Positions 32,504 through 41,269 of a stretch of 64,000 bases of DNA are shown in pieces (the first letter of the stretch is position 1; each line of letters starts with the position of its first letter). Under the pieces are notes generated by a model. That model searched no databases, had not been told where the DNA came from, and saw only the letters and a program-made list of their open reading frames with translations. The stretch comes from Bacteroidota bacterium (lineage in GTDB: Bacteria; Bacteroidota; Bacteroidia; UKL13-3): positions 417,247-481,246 of the forward strand of contig JAZKBU010000001.1 in NCBI GenBank assembly GCA_040388375.1. The letters run 5' to 3'. The translations under genes were made by a program, and so were the position numbers.

Positions 32504-33853
32504 TTATCCTAATTGAATGCCTTTGAGTTTGCGGTAAAAACCAATGGCTGCATTATCTGTCATACCTGAAATAAACTCACCTATTTTCATGATACGTTCG
32601 TACAAATCGTGCGAGGGTATTTTGTTTTTACCTATAAATTGTTCGGGTATTAACTCTATTACTTTTTGGCTTCGGTAATACTTAAGTGTTTTATCCTGTT
32701 GTGCCATGTAATGTTGGTTAACAGCTGAAATACATATATGCAATAGGCCGCTTATTACTTCAAAACCGGCTGCTTCTATTTCTATAACAATGCGGTTCTT
32801 ATATACTTTTTCACGAGTAATGGTTTTTATTTTATCAATTAAATGGCTTTTACTGCTTAGCTTTATCAATGACTGGTTGAAGGTTCCATTTAAAATGGCT
32901 TCTTCGTTTTGCATAAATATTTGAGCCAGCTCATTGGTTAAATAATCAATGGCGGAAGCACGCAGAAAACCCACCTGTCCTTCAAAGGTCATTTGCTCAA
33001 ACTTATCCGCTTTATAGTTTTCTACAAAAGGTATAAGCAGTTCTTTAGCATGGGCAAAATCTATCCATTTTAAATTTAAACCGTCTTCAAAATCAATAAT
33101 GCTGTAGCATATATCGTCAGCGGCTTCTACTAAAAAGGCTAAGGGATGGCGGCACCAGTTTAAATGCCCGTCATTGCGGGTGTTTAACAAACCTAATTTG
33201 GTAGCTACATCTTCAAAATAGCTTGCTTCGCTTTGAAAAAAACCAAACTTTTTTTCATGTACCTGCTTATCGGCATAAACGGGTAAACTCTCTTTTGGGT
33301 ATTTACTAAATGCTGCCAGGGTCGGATAGGTTAAACGCAAACCTTTATCGTTACCACTTGAATTGGTTACTACTTTAAATCCGTTGGCATTACCTTCAAA
33401 ATTAATAAGGTCTTCCCATTTTTTATCATCGGCTATTGCTTGCTTCAATGTTCCACCCTGCCCGTTTAAAAAGTATTCGCGTATAGCATCTTCACCACTA
33501 TGCCCAAAAGGCGGATTGCCAATATCGTGTGCCAAGCAGGCGGCCGCTACTATACAACCTATGTCGTAACTACTTAATGCGGTGTTTAACTCGGGGTATT
33601 TTAACAATAAAGCTTCTGCTACTTTCCTGCCTAAACTGCGCCCAACGCTGGAGGTTTCTAAACTATGGGTTAACCTGTTATGTACAAAATCGTTTTCGGG
33701 TAAGGGTATTACTTGTGTTTTATCCTGTAGTTTTCTAAATGGTTCTGAAAACACTACTCTGTCAAAATCGCGCTCAAACTCGGTTCGGCTTGTAGCGCCA
33801 TCTTGTAAGGTTTGTTTGTATCTATATGGTTTTAATAATTGAAGCCAATTCAT
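32504..33853 (-). CDS. dgt: Deoxyguanosinetriphosphate triphosphohydrolase
   Basis: 449-residue HD-domain dNTP triphosphohydrolase releasing tripolyphosphate from dGTP. The ATG at 33853 (MNWLQLLKPYRYKQ) is preferred over 33868/33856, since homologues start with MNWxxLL. Key HD residues: NRLTHSLETSSVGRSLGR (first His) and AACLAHDIGNPPFGHSGEDA (HD pair), then DDICYSIIDFEDGLNL for a later metal Asp. It controls dNTP pools and limits phage replication. A FAH-family gene follows in the same direction. Confidence 0.92.
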   Translation of the reverse strand: MNWLQLLKPYRYKQTLQDGATSRTEFERDFDRVVFSEPFRKLQDKTQVIPLPENDFVHNRLTHSLETSSVGRSLGRKVAEALLLKYPELNTALSSYDIGCIVAAACLAHDIGNPPFGHSGEDAIREYFLNGQGGTLKQAIADDKKWEDLINFEGNANGFKVVTNSSGNDKGLRLTYPTLAAFSKYPKESLPVYADKQVHEKKFGFFQSEASYFEDVATKLGLLNTRNDGHLNWCRHPLAFLVEAADDICYSIIDFEDGLNLKWIDFAHAKELLIPFVENYKADKFEQMTFEGQVGFLRASAIDYLTNELAQIFMQNEEAILNGTFNQSLIKLSSKSHLIDKIKTITREKVYKNRIVIEIEAAGFEVISGLLHICISAVNQHYMAQQDKTLKYYRSQKVIELIPEQFIGKNKIPSHDLYERIMKIGEFISGMTDNAAIGFYRKLKGIQLG

Positions 33854-33933
33854 CATAAGTAGGTGCAAATAAAATAACTACAACCTAGTTATTACTATGT
33901 GTTGGTAAAAATTATATAAGTATGCTTTATAAT

Positions 33934-34566
33934 TTAGGTTTGTACTATTAAAACCTTGTTTTCAGGAGCTATCGGGTAGGTTTTAAGGGTGCAATTGTTT
34001 TGTTTATTTTTATAAAAACTAAATAGGGTATTTAATTGAAGTAGCTGGTTTTTATTGTTACAAATAGCATTGATAATAATAGTTCCATTTGGACACATAT
34101 TTAACAATTGCTCGTTAAATTCAATATTGAATACGTTCTCCACTACTTTATTGTCTTCAAATAAATCAACAATAATTAAATCGAATGTTTCTGTAGCAGC
34201 TTTTTGTTGGGCGTAAACAAAGGCATCGGCTATTACTACATTTAAATGACTGAACTGCTGTAAGCCAAAGTATTTATTGGCTATTTGTACCATTACTTCA
34301 TCGTACTCAATGGCCGTAATATGGCTGTTGAGCTGTAGCTCATTTTTTATAATATGTATTATACTGCCGCCTGCCAAGCCTAAGCATAGTATTTTTTGCG
34401 GAACTACTTTTTCTAATTGTAAATCGTTAAATATGGTTTTGAATAATTGGTGTAAGCCATCAAACGACTGATTGGCATTGCGTGTATTTACCACCAGCTT
34501 ATCATGCAAGCGTATTACATTTATTTTGCCATTTTTGGCGCTGTCAAAGCTTTCTACTAATTGCAT
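33934..34566 (-). CDS. Spermidine synthase-like SAM-dependent methyltransferase-fold protein
   Basis: 210 residues with a Rossmann methyltransferase fold like spermidine synthase: motif I ILCLGLAGGSIIHII (about 59-73), acidic ITAIEYDEVMVQIANKYFG (motif II), then IADAFVY and FDLIIVDLFEDNKV (post-I). The N-terminal tetramerisation strands of true spermidine synthases are shortened and the DxxY-type catalytic Asp pair is not clear. It could be a methyltransferase or an aminopropyltransferase relative. Divergent from the lpxL-like gene. Confidence 0.7.
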   Translation of the reverse strand: MQLVESFDSAKNGKINVIRLHDKLVVNTRNANQSFDGLHQLFKTIFNDLQLEKVVPQKILCLGLAGGSIIHIIKNELQLNSHITAIEYDEVMVQIANKYFGLQQFSHLNVVIADAFVYAQQKAATETFDLIIVDLFEDNKVVENVFNIEFNEQLLNMCPNGTIIINAICNNKNQLLQLNTLFSFYKNKQNNCTLKTYPIAPENKVLIVQT

Positions 34567-34666
34567 GAGTCCGCAATTTTAAAGCAAGTTGGCAACAATT
34601 GAAACAATTATGTTTTTAGGTGCTATTCACATACTTTTGGATTCACTTAATTGAAGCCTGTAATTT

Positions 34667-35542
34667 TTGAAAAAGTTTTTATTTAACATTTATGCTATTC
34701 CATTTTATGTATTGGGTATGTTACCATATCCTATACTTTATATGTTTAGTAATTTGCTGTACTATTTGGCTTTTTATGTAATAGGTTACCGCAAAAAGGT
34801 GGTGTATGGTAATATACGCAATGCTTTCCCCACTTATACGGAGCAGCAGGTTGAAACCATTGCTAAAAAATTCTATAAACATTTGTTCGATGTATTTCTA
34901 GAAACTTTTAAACTACTTACCTGCTCCGCAAAGGAGCTTTATAAAAAGGGCGTCTATCCTAATTTTGAGGTCATACAACCTTTTATAGATAAGAAACAAA
35001 GCTTTATTATTTTAACCGGCCATATGGGCAATTGGGAATGGTTACCCAGTATATGGCATCTGGAAAAAACGGTACAAATTTGTGGTATTTACCATAAGTT
35101 AAGCAGTCCGTTTTTTGAATGGCTTACTTTTAAAATGCGTACGCGTATGGGCGTACATTTGTTTACCATGGAAAATACTTTGCGCGAAATGGTTGCGCAA
35201 CGCAATGAGTTTACGGCTACCGGTTTTATTGCTGACCAAACACCCAGCGCACAAAATGCGCATTGGCTTACTTTTTTAAACCAAGACACACCTGTTTTTA
35301 TTGGTGCGGAAAAAATTGCCAAAAAATTTAAATACCCTGTAGTTTACTGCCATGTAACTAAACCTCGCAGGGGCTATTACGAGTGCCGATTGGAGGTATT
35401 ATGTGACGATGCCAGTACTACTGACGATTTTTATGTGACGAATATTTTCCATAAAAAACTGGAAGAGGATATTATTCACCAACCTGAAATATGGCTATGG
35501 AGTCACAGGCGCTGGAAACACAAAAGACCTGCTAAAGATTAA
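34667..35542 (+). CDS. Lipid A biosynthesis acyltransferase (LpxL/HtrB-like)
   Basis: 291 residues, inner-membrane lysophospholipid acyltransferase adding a secondary acyl chain to lipid A. The start is TTG at 34667: a stop codon lies two codons upstream, and the N-terminus MKKFLFNIYAIPFYVLG matches homologues, whereas the first ATG would remove it. The TM helix spans about 8-40. The catalytic HxxxxE motif is HMGNWE (His119, Glu124), followed by IADQTPSAQN. It converges with the M28 peptidase gene. Confidence 0.87.
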   Translation: MKKFLFNIYAIPFYVLGMLPYPILYMFSNLLYYLAFYVIGYRKKVVYGNIRNAFPTYTEQQVETIAKKFYKHLFDVFLETFKLLTCSAKELYKKGVYPNFEVIQPFIDKKQSFIILTGHMGNWEWLPSIWHLEKTVQICGIYHKLSSPFFEWLTFKMRTRMGVHLFTMENTLREMVAQRNEFTATGFIADQTPSAQNAHWLTFLNQDTPVFIGAEKIAKKFKYPVVYCHVTKPRRGYYECRLEVLCDDASTTDDFYVTNIFHKKLEEDIIHQPEIWLWSHRRWKHKRPAKD

Positions 35543-35555
35543 CCCAAAGAATACA

Positions 35556-36491
35556 TTACTGCAAATTTATAAGTGTGTTGCAAACGCTGTCTATAACCTT
35601 TGCCATTCTGTTTAAATCCAGTGTTTCTAAGGTATCAGTTGTTTCATGGTAATTGTGGTTGCGGTAAAAAGAAGTATCCGTAATCATACAGGCACTAAAA
35701 CCAAATTTCCAATAGTTTAAATGGTCTGAATAATCAATGCCTGGTAAGGAAGCGGGGCCTGCAAATTTTTTTGTTATGATATATTTGGTGGCCTTAAATC
35801 CTTTACAAAATTTGCGTGTGAATTTTCCGGCTGATATTTTTTTTACGAATGTTATGTAATTACCCTTATTGCCATAAAACAAGGAGAGGATACCTAATGG
35901 ATAACTTTGTGTTTTCTTTTCATCTTTAAAATAGCCTATCATTTCCAGCGAAATCATTCCATACACGCTGGCTTTGCTATCAACCAATGATTTGGCATGT
36001 ATATAACTACCCATAAAATTGGTTTTAAAATAGGGTGGCTCTTCTAATGAATAGGCTACCAGATCAATTCTGTATTTTAGCTTTTGACCTTTTAACATAC
36101 GGGCCAATTCGAGTAAACCAACCACACCGCTAGCATTGTCATCGGCTCCTTCCTGCCGGCTGCAAACATCGTAATGGGCTCCAATAACTATTCGTTTGCT
36201 ATTTTCTGTACCAAATGAGCATATTACATTTTTATACTCCAATCCATTTGCCTGGTAGTTTTGAAAGCTTACGCTATCGCTGTATTGATTAAAAACGGAT
36301 TGTATATAGTTGGCTGTTTTATTGAGCAGGTCTATATTATCGTATGTTCTATAACCATCGGTTTTTGTAATTAACGCTAAATGGTTTTTAATAATAGTGG
36401 TATCGGAAAAGGATAGTGCTTTACTGTTGTTGCCAATAATTAGCAACAACGCAATAAGTATACTTATGGGTTTATTAAACCAACTTTTCAT
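35556..36491 (-). CDS. M28 family metallopeptidase, exported
   Basis: 311-residue secreted zinc peptidase of family M28 (aminopeptidase-like). Signal peptide (about 1-28, LIALLLIIGNNSKALSFS). Zinc ligands follow family order: GAHYDV (His, Asp about 99-101), GADDNASGVVGLLELARML (bridging Asp), SLEEPP (catalytic Glu and ligand Glu), then IDYSDHLNYW and the terminal NHNYHETTDTLETLDL (His). Expected to trim N-terminal residues in the periplasm or outside. It follows the cyclophilin gene by 16 bp, so probably one transcript. Confidence 0.85.
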   Translation of the reverse strand: MKSWFNKPISILIALLLIIGNNSKALSFSDTTIIKNHLALITKTDGYRTYDNIDLLNKTANYIQSVFNQYSDSVSFQNYQANGLEYKNVICSFGTENSKRIVIGAHYDVCSRQEGADDNASGVVGLLELARMLKGQKLKYRIDLVAYSLEEPPYFKTNFMGSYIHAKSLVDSKASVYGMISLEMIGYFKDEKKTQSYPLGILSLFYGNKGNYITFVKKISAGKFTRKFCKGFKATKYIITKKFAGPASLPGIDYSDHLNYWKFGFSACMITDTSFYRNHNYHETTDTLETLDLNRMAKVIDSVCNTLINLQ

Positions 36492-36507
36492 TCATTGAAT
36501 AAAAATG

Positions 36508-37134
36508 TTAAGGCACAAAATTGTATTCTGTCTTTAACTCATCAAGCGTTTTCTTCACTATGTTTACATCCATTACTATATTGGTGTATGGTCTGTTATT
36601 GCTTGCTTTTTGTGGCTGTACTACTATTTGTTCTGCCACTTCCATGCCTTTTATAATTTTACCAAATACGGTATATCCACCATCTAAATTGGGTGTACCT
36701 GATTTGTTTATTACTATATAAAATTGTGATCCGCTTGATGCTTTTGCGGGATTATTTGTTCTGGCAGCACCTACTGCGCCATATACATGTTTAAATTTGG
36801 TAGCATCTATTTCTGCGGGTATGGTATAAGTAGGACCTCCTGAACCGTCATTGGTTGAATCGGCATCTTTTGAATTGGGGTCGCCTCCTTGTATTACAAA
36901 GTCTTTTACACAACGATGAAAAGTAGTTCCATCTAAATAACTGGTTTGGGCTAAACTTAGGTAATTGGCCCTGTGCTGTGGGGTTTCTTTGTATAACCAC
37001 ATGTACATATTGCCAAAACTGGTTTTTATTTCCAGTATTTCTTCTTGAGCGGTTTCTGTTGTTTTTGATTCTTCTTTACTACAAGAAGCAAATGCAAGTG
37101 TAAGGATAAAGGTAAACAGGAATATATTTTTCAT
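36508..37134 (-). CDS. Cyclophilin-type peptidyl-prolyl isomerase, lipoprotein
   Basis: 208 residues. The signal ends in the lipobox AFASC (Cys18), so it is an envelope lipoprotein. The cyclophilin domain is about 40-195: TSYLDGTTFHRCVKDFVIQG (the F-HR motif), GDPNSKDADSTNDGSGGPTY, then AAARTNNP-like GAVGAARTNNPAKASSGSQF and VFGKIIKGMEVAEQI. It catalyses proline cis/trans isomerisation during folding of exported proteins. The tail KTLDELKTEYNFVP is not part of the domain. Confidence 0.92.
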   Translation of the reverse strand: MKNIFLFTFILTLAFASCSKEESKTTETAQEEILEIKTSFGNMYMWLYKETPQHRANYLSLAQTSYLDGTTFHRCVKDFVIQGGDPNSKDADSTNDGSGGPTYTIPAEIDATKFKHVYGAVGAARTNNPAKASSGSQFYIVINKSGTPNLDGGYTVFGKIIKGMEVAEQIVVQPQKASNNRPYTNIVMDVNIVKKTLDELKTEYNFVP

Positions 37135-37208
37135 CGTAAAAACGAATATAAAAATATATTCCTATGAAACAACTTTTAAGATATTGAGTACTATAAGTTT
37201 TTACAAAC

Positions 37209-40028
37209 CTATTTACTCAAGAACATGCTTTTCTCGCTTTTTAACTGGCGGAAATGCGGGTCGTTCAGGTCTTTTATAAAACGTATAGATTCGCCTGTCG
37301 ATTTCATTTCGGGGCCTAACTCTTTGTTTACATTCGGGAATTTATTGAATGAAAACACGGGTTCTTTTATAGCGTATCCTTTTAGTTGTCTATCGAAGGT
37401 AAAGTCAGTTAACTTATTTTCGCCTAACATAATTTTGGTGGCTATATTAACGTATGCTATTCCATATGCTTTGGCTATAAATGGAACCGTTCTGCTTGAA
37501 CGCGGATTGGCTTCAATTACATAAACCTTTTCGTTTTTAATGGCAAACTGCATATTCATTAATCCTCTAATGTTCATTTTAAAGGCTAGTTTGGTAGCAA
37601 TGTCTTCCATTTGTTTTTGTACATTTTCGCTTAAGCTAAATGGTGGTAATACGGCACTACTATCGCCACTGTGAATACCGGCAGGCTCTATGTGTTCCAT
37701 CATACCTATAATGTGAACGGTTTCGCCATCGCATATTAAATCTATTTCGGCTTCTTCTGCCCTATCTAAAAAGTGGTCAATTAATACACGGTTTCCGGGT
37801 AAATCACCTAATAAATCGATTACTGCTTTCTCCAAGTCTTCATCGTTTATTACTATTTTCATGCCTTGTCCGCCTAATACGTAACTTGGACGAACTAACA
37901 CGGGATAACCTACTTTATTCGCTACTGCAATGGCTTCGTCTGCATCTTCGGCTACGCCATAATTAGGATAAGGAATATCTAATTCTTTTAGTAAATCAGA
38001 GAATGAGCCTCTGTCTTCTGATAAATCCATATCAGGGAAACTAGTTCCTATAATTTTTATACCGTGCTCGTGGAATTTACGGGCTAGTTTTAAAGCTGTT
38101 TGACCACCTAGTTGTACGATTACGCCTTCTGGTTTTTCTTTTTCAATTATTTCGCGGATGTGTTCCCAGAAAATCGGCTCAAAATATAATTTATCAGCCA
38201 TATCGAAATCGGTTGAAACGGTTTCTGGATTACAATTAATCATAATGGCTTCGTAACCGCATTCTTTTGCGGCCAATAAACCGTGTACGCAACAGTAATC
38301 GAACTCTATACCCTGGCCTATTCTATTTGGACCTGAACCTAGTACAATTACTTTCTTTTTATCGGAAACGATACTTTCATCTTCCTGGTCAAAGGTTGAA
38401 TAGAAATAATTGGTTGGTGAAGGAAACTCGGCTGCACAGGTATCTACCATTTTGTAAACACGCTTAATGCCCATTTTCTTTCTTAAATCCCAAACTTCGT
38501 CTTCGCTAGTATCGGCTCCCAGTAAATGGGCTATTTGTGCATCGCTGTATCCTTTTTGTTTTAAGTCTAACATTACCTCGTGGGGCATGTTATTCAGGTT
38601 AAAACGTTTGCAGGTATTTTCTAAATGTACCATATCGCTTATCTGGTTCAGGAACCAACGGCTAATACGGGTCATTTTCTCTACTGATGAAATAGGTATC
38701 CCTAAACTCAATGCATCTTTTACGGCAAATATTCTATCCCAGCTAGGGTTTTTCAGTTTTTCTACTATGTCTTCTAATTTCTTTTGCTGGTAACCATCGG
38801 CTCCTAAACCATTGCGTTTTATTTCTAGCGACTGAATGGCTTTTTGCAGGGCTTCAATAAAGGTTCTGCCTATACCCATGGTTTCGCCCACTGATTTCAT
38901 TTGTAAACCAAGGGTTTTGTTAGCTCCTTTAAATTTATCGAAATTCCAGCGTGGTACTTTTACTATTACGTAATCAATAGCCGGCTCAAAAAAGGCTGAA
39001 GTGGTTTTGGTTACGGGATTTTTTAATTCATCTAAGTGATAACCTATAGCCAGCTTGGCTGCAATTTTTGCAATTGGGTACCCGGTAGCTTTACTTGCCA
39101 ACGCTGATGAACGTGAAACACGTGGGTTAATCTCCACTGAAATAATTTCTTCGTCTTCAGGGTTTACGGCAAACTGTACATTACAGCCGCCTGTAAAGTT
39201 TCCAATGCTGCGCATCATGTGTATAGCCATATCGCGCATACGCTGGTAAGTGCTATCGCTCAGGGTCATAGCAGGTGCAACAGTAATTGAGTCGCCTGTG
39301 TGAATGCCCATCGGGTCAAAATTTTCGATGGTACAAATTACTGTTACGTTGTTGTTTTTATCGCGTAACAATTCTAATTCGTATTCTTGCCAACCAAATA
39401 AGGCTTTTTCTACTAATACTTCGTGTGTTGGCGAAGCTTCTAAACCTCGTTTTAAAGCAGCATCTAATTCCGATTTATCTAATACAAATCCTCCGCCTGT
39501 TCCGCCTAATGTAAATGACGGGCGTATTACCAGGGGGAAGCCTATTTCTTGTGCAATTTCTTTTCCTTCTAAAAATGAGTTGGCCACACGTGATTGTGCA
39601 ACGGGTACGCCTATATCAATCATTTTCTGGCGGAAAAGCTCTCTGTTTTCAGTGGTATTAATGGCTGCAATATCAACCCCAATCATACGCACATTATATT
39701 TATCCCAAAGGCCAATTTCATCGGCTTCGATGGCTAAATTTAAAGCTGTTTGCCCGCCCATGGTTGGTAAAACAGCATCAATATGGCGCTCTTGCAGAAT
39801 TTGCTCAATACTTTCTATGGTTAATGGTAAAAGGTATACATGGTCAGCCGTTACTTTATCGGTCATAATGGTAGCCGGATTTGAGTTAATTAAAGTAACT
39901 TCAATTCCTTCTTCTTTTAATGAACGGGCGGCTTGACTTCCTGAATAATCGAATTCGCATGCTTGACCAATAATAATAGGTCCACTTCCAATAATAAGTA
40001 CTGATTTAAGGCTGGTATCTTTAGGCAT
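37209..40028 (-). CDS. carB: Carbamoyl-phosphate synthase large subunit, lacking C-terminal MGS domain
   Basis: 939-residue ATP-grasp enzyme making carbamoyl phosphate from bicarbonate, glutamine-derived ammonia and two ATP for arginine and pyrimidine synthesis. Two homologous halves: the first begins VLIIGSGPIIIGQACEFDYS, the second VIVLGSGPNRIGQGIEFDYC (about 556-575), each with an ATP-grasp domain. E. coli CarB has ~1073 residues; here the chain stops after GPEMKSTGESIRFIKDLNDP, where the allosteric MGS-like domain would begin. UMP/ornithine control of the E. coli type is therefore not expected. No carA in the window. Confidence 0.94.
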   Translation of the reverse strand: MPKDTSLKSVLIIGSGPIIIGQACEFDYSGSQAARSLKEEGIEVTLINSNPATIMTDKVTADHVYLLPLTIESIEQILQERHIDAVLPTMGGQTALNLAIEADEIGLWDKYNVRMIGVDIAAINTTENRELFRQKMIDIGVPVAQSRVANSFLEGKEIAQEIGFPLVIRPSFTLGGTGGGFVLDKSELDAALKRGLEASPTHEVLVEKALFGWQEYELELLRDKNNNVTVICTIENFDPMGIHTGDSITVAPAMTLSDSTYQRMRDMAIHMMRSIGNFTGGCNVQFAVNPEDEEIISVEINPRVSRSSALASKATGYPIAKIAAKLAIGYHLDELKNPVTKTTSAFFEPAIDYVIVKVPRWNFDKFKGANKTLGLQMKSVGETMGIGRTFIEALQKAIQSLEIKRNGLGADGYQQKKLEDIVEKLKNPSWDRIFAVKDALSLGIPISSVEKMTRISRWFLNQISDMVHLENTCKRFNLNNMPHEVMLDLKQKGYSDAQIAHLLGADTSEDEVWDLRKKMGIKRVYKMVDTCAAEFPSPTNYFYSTFDQEDESIVSDKKKVIVLGSGPNRIGQGIEFDYCCVHGLLAAKECGYEAIMINCNPETVSTDFDMADKLYFEPIFWEHIREIIEKEKPEGVIVQLGGQTALKLARKFHEHGIKIIGTSFPDMDLSEDRGSFSDLLKELDIPYPNYGVAEDADEAIAVANKVGYPVLVRPSYVLGGQGMKIVINDEDLEKAVIDLLGDLPGNRVLIDHFLDRAEEAEIDLICDGETVHIIGMMEHIEPAGIHSGDSSAVLPPFSLSENVQKQMEDIATKLAFKMNIRGLMNMQFAIKNEKVYVIEANPRSSRTVPFIAKAYGIAYVNIATKIMLGENKLTDFTFDRQLKGYAIKEPVFSFNKFPNVNKELGPEMKSTGESIRFIKDLNDPHFRQLKSEKSMFLSK

Positions 40029-40180
40029 TTTCTATAATTTGTTGATTGAATGAAACAATCTGAAGCGTGTCCGTAAATGGAACTGCTTAAAATTGGGCAA
40101 AGATAATTATTGCCAGCAAACTATAAAGGGTGTGGAAAAGAAAGTGAAACAAATTGTAGTTATACTACTCAATTATTGGA

Positions 40181-40213
40181 TTGTTAGCTTTTTATATAAA
40201 ACCAATATATTTG
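40181..40213 (+). promoter_or_regulatory. Promoter close to the start of a lipoprotein gene
   Basis: TTG (40181-40183), 22 bases, TATATTTG (40206-40213), a full TAnnTTTG match. The ATG lies at 40218, so the transcript would start at or within a base or two of the start codon. Confidence 0.5.
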
Positions 40214-40217
40214 ATTG

Positions 40218-40757
40218 ATGAAAACAGAATTGGTTAAATTTTTATTTTTTTCACTGTTCGTTTTGTTCCTATATGGGTGCGGATGTGATTTTCCGGGCAG
40301 AACGGGAATTGACTGTACGGAATATGCTATGAGAAATGGCCTGGCTTGCAAAATGAATATGGACTCAACCACCAATGGTTTTAAGCTGCAGGAACTGAAC
40401 GCTACTTATATTGTTAAATATGAGTCAGATTCGGCCAATGCATTTGCACATGTGGTTGATACTACGTATTTGTATGATGATAGAAATATTGCCTTTACTG
40501 AGCTCACGAATGCATTATACCCTTATAACTTATATGTATATGAAGGTGGCAGGAATGTAAATTACACTTCGGATTTCAGTTATAAAATTATCAATTCAAA
40601 CTCACAGGTGGTAAATGAAATTACGGATATTAAAATAATTTTTATCGGTAATAACTCAAAATGTTGCAGTAAGTATGCGGCACAGGATGTAAGCAGCTAT
40701 CTATTAAATGGTGCTTTAAAAAGTAATGACAAAACTATTGTAATCAATAAAAAGTAA
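40218..40757 (+). CDS. Small lipoprotein, unknown function
   Basis: 179 residues from the ATG at 40218. A TTG at 40215 is a track artefact one codon earlier. The signal peptide ends with LFLYGCGCDF: Cys residues at about 21 and 23, the first within a lipobox. The mature part is beta-rich with a late Cys pair (NNSKCCSKYAAQD), so a disulfide is possible. No family was recognised. Divergent from carB and converging with the TonB-domain gene, it appears to be its own transcription unit with a nearly leaderless mRNA. Confidence 0.7.
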   Translation: MKTELVKFLFFSLFVLFLYGCGCDFPGRTGIDCTEYAMRNGLACKMNMDSTTNGFKLQELNATYIVKYESDSANAFAHVVDTTYLYDDRNIAFTELTNALYPYNLYVYEGGRNVNYTSDFSYKIINSNSQVVNEITDIKIIFIGNNSKCCSKYAAQDVSSYLLNGALKSNDKTIVINKK

Positions 40758-40768
40758 ACAAGAAATAT

Positions 40769-41269
40769 TTACTTGAAAAACAGGGTATAAATTAATACGC
40801 CTGCTACTATACCGCAAGCTATTCCAATATATTCTGCTACTTTATCTGCATCTCCGTTTTTCGAAGGGTTATTGGGTTTATCATCGGGCATGCTAAAAGC
40901 AATAGGTATTTTATAGTAAACCTGTACTGGCTTACCATTTTGACTACCGGGTTTCCATTTGGGCATTAACTGCAATACCCTTATTACTTCTTTGTTAAAT
41001 GCCTCTGGTGTTTTACTAAGTATTGTTATATTGGTAACATCGCCCGCATCGCTAATAACAAATTTGGCAATTACTTTTCCTGTAATACCATTCTTTCTTT
41101 CTTCTGCCGGGTATTTTATGTTTTCATTCAAAAATTTATACATAGCTTCTTCTCCTCCCGGATACTGAGGTGGGATTTCTATATAACCAACTGTTGAATC
41201 TTTGGTTTGTGCATTTAAAAAACAGCATGCACAAAGCATAAAAATTACTGATAAAAATAGTTTATTCAT
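40769..41269 (-). CDS. TonB C-terminal-domain protein with C-terminal membrane helix
   Basis: 166 residues from the ATG at 41269 (the longer reading lies inside the upstream gene). Signal sequence (FLSVIFMLCACCFLNAQ), then a TonB_C domain (about 45-125; PQYPGGEEAMYKFLNENIKY, NGITGKVIAKFVI, VIRVLQLMPKWKPGSQNGKP) and, unusually, a C-terminal hydrophobic helix (VAEYIGIACGIVAGVLIYTLFF). The normal N-terminal TM/Pro-rich linker of TonB is absent, so it is more a TonB-like or TolA-like periplasmic protein than the main energiser. Overlaps the isoaspartyl peptidase gene by 8 bp. Confidence 0.78.
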   Translation of the reverse strand: MNKLFLSVIFMLCACCFLNAQTKDSTVGYIEIPPQYPGGEEAMYKFLNENIKYPAEERKNGITGKVIAKFVISDAGDVTNITILSKTPEAFNKEVIRVLQLMPKWKPGSQNGKPVQVYYKIPIAFSMPDDKPNNPSKNGDADKVAEYIGIACGIVAGVLIYTLFFK

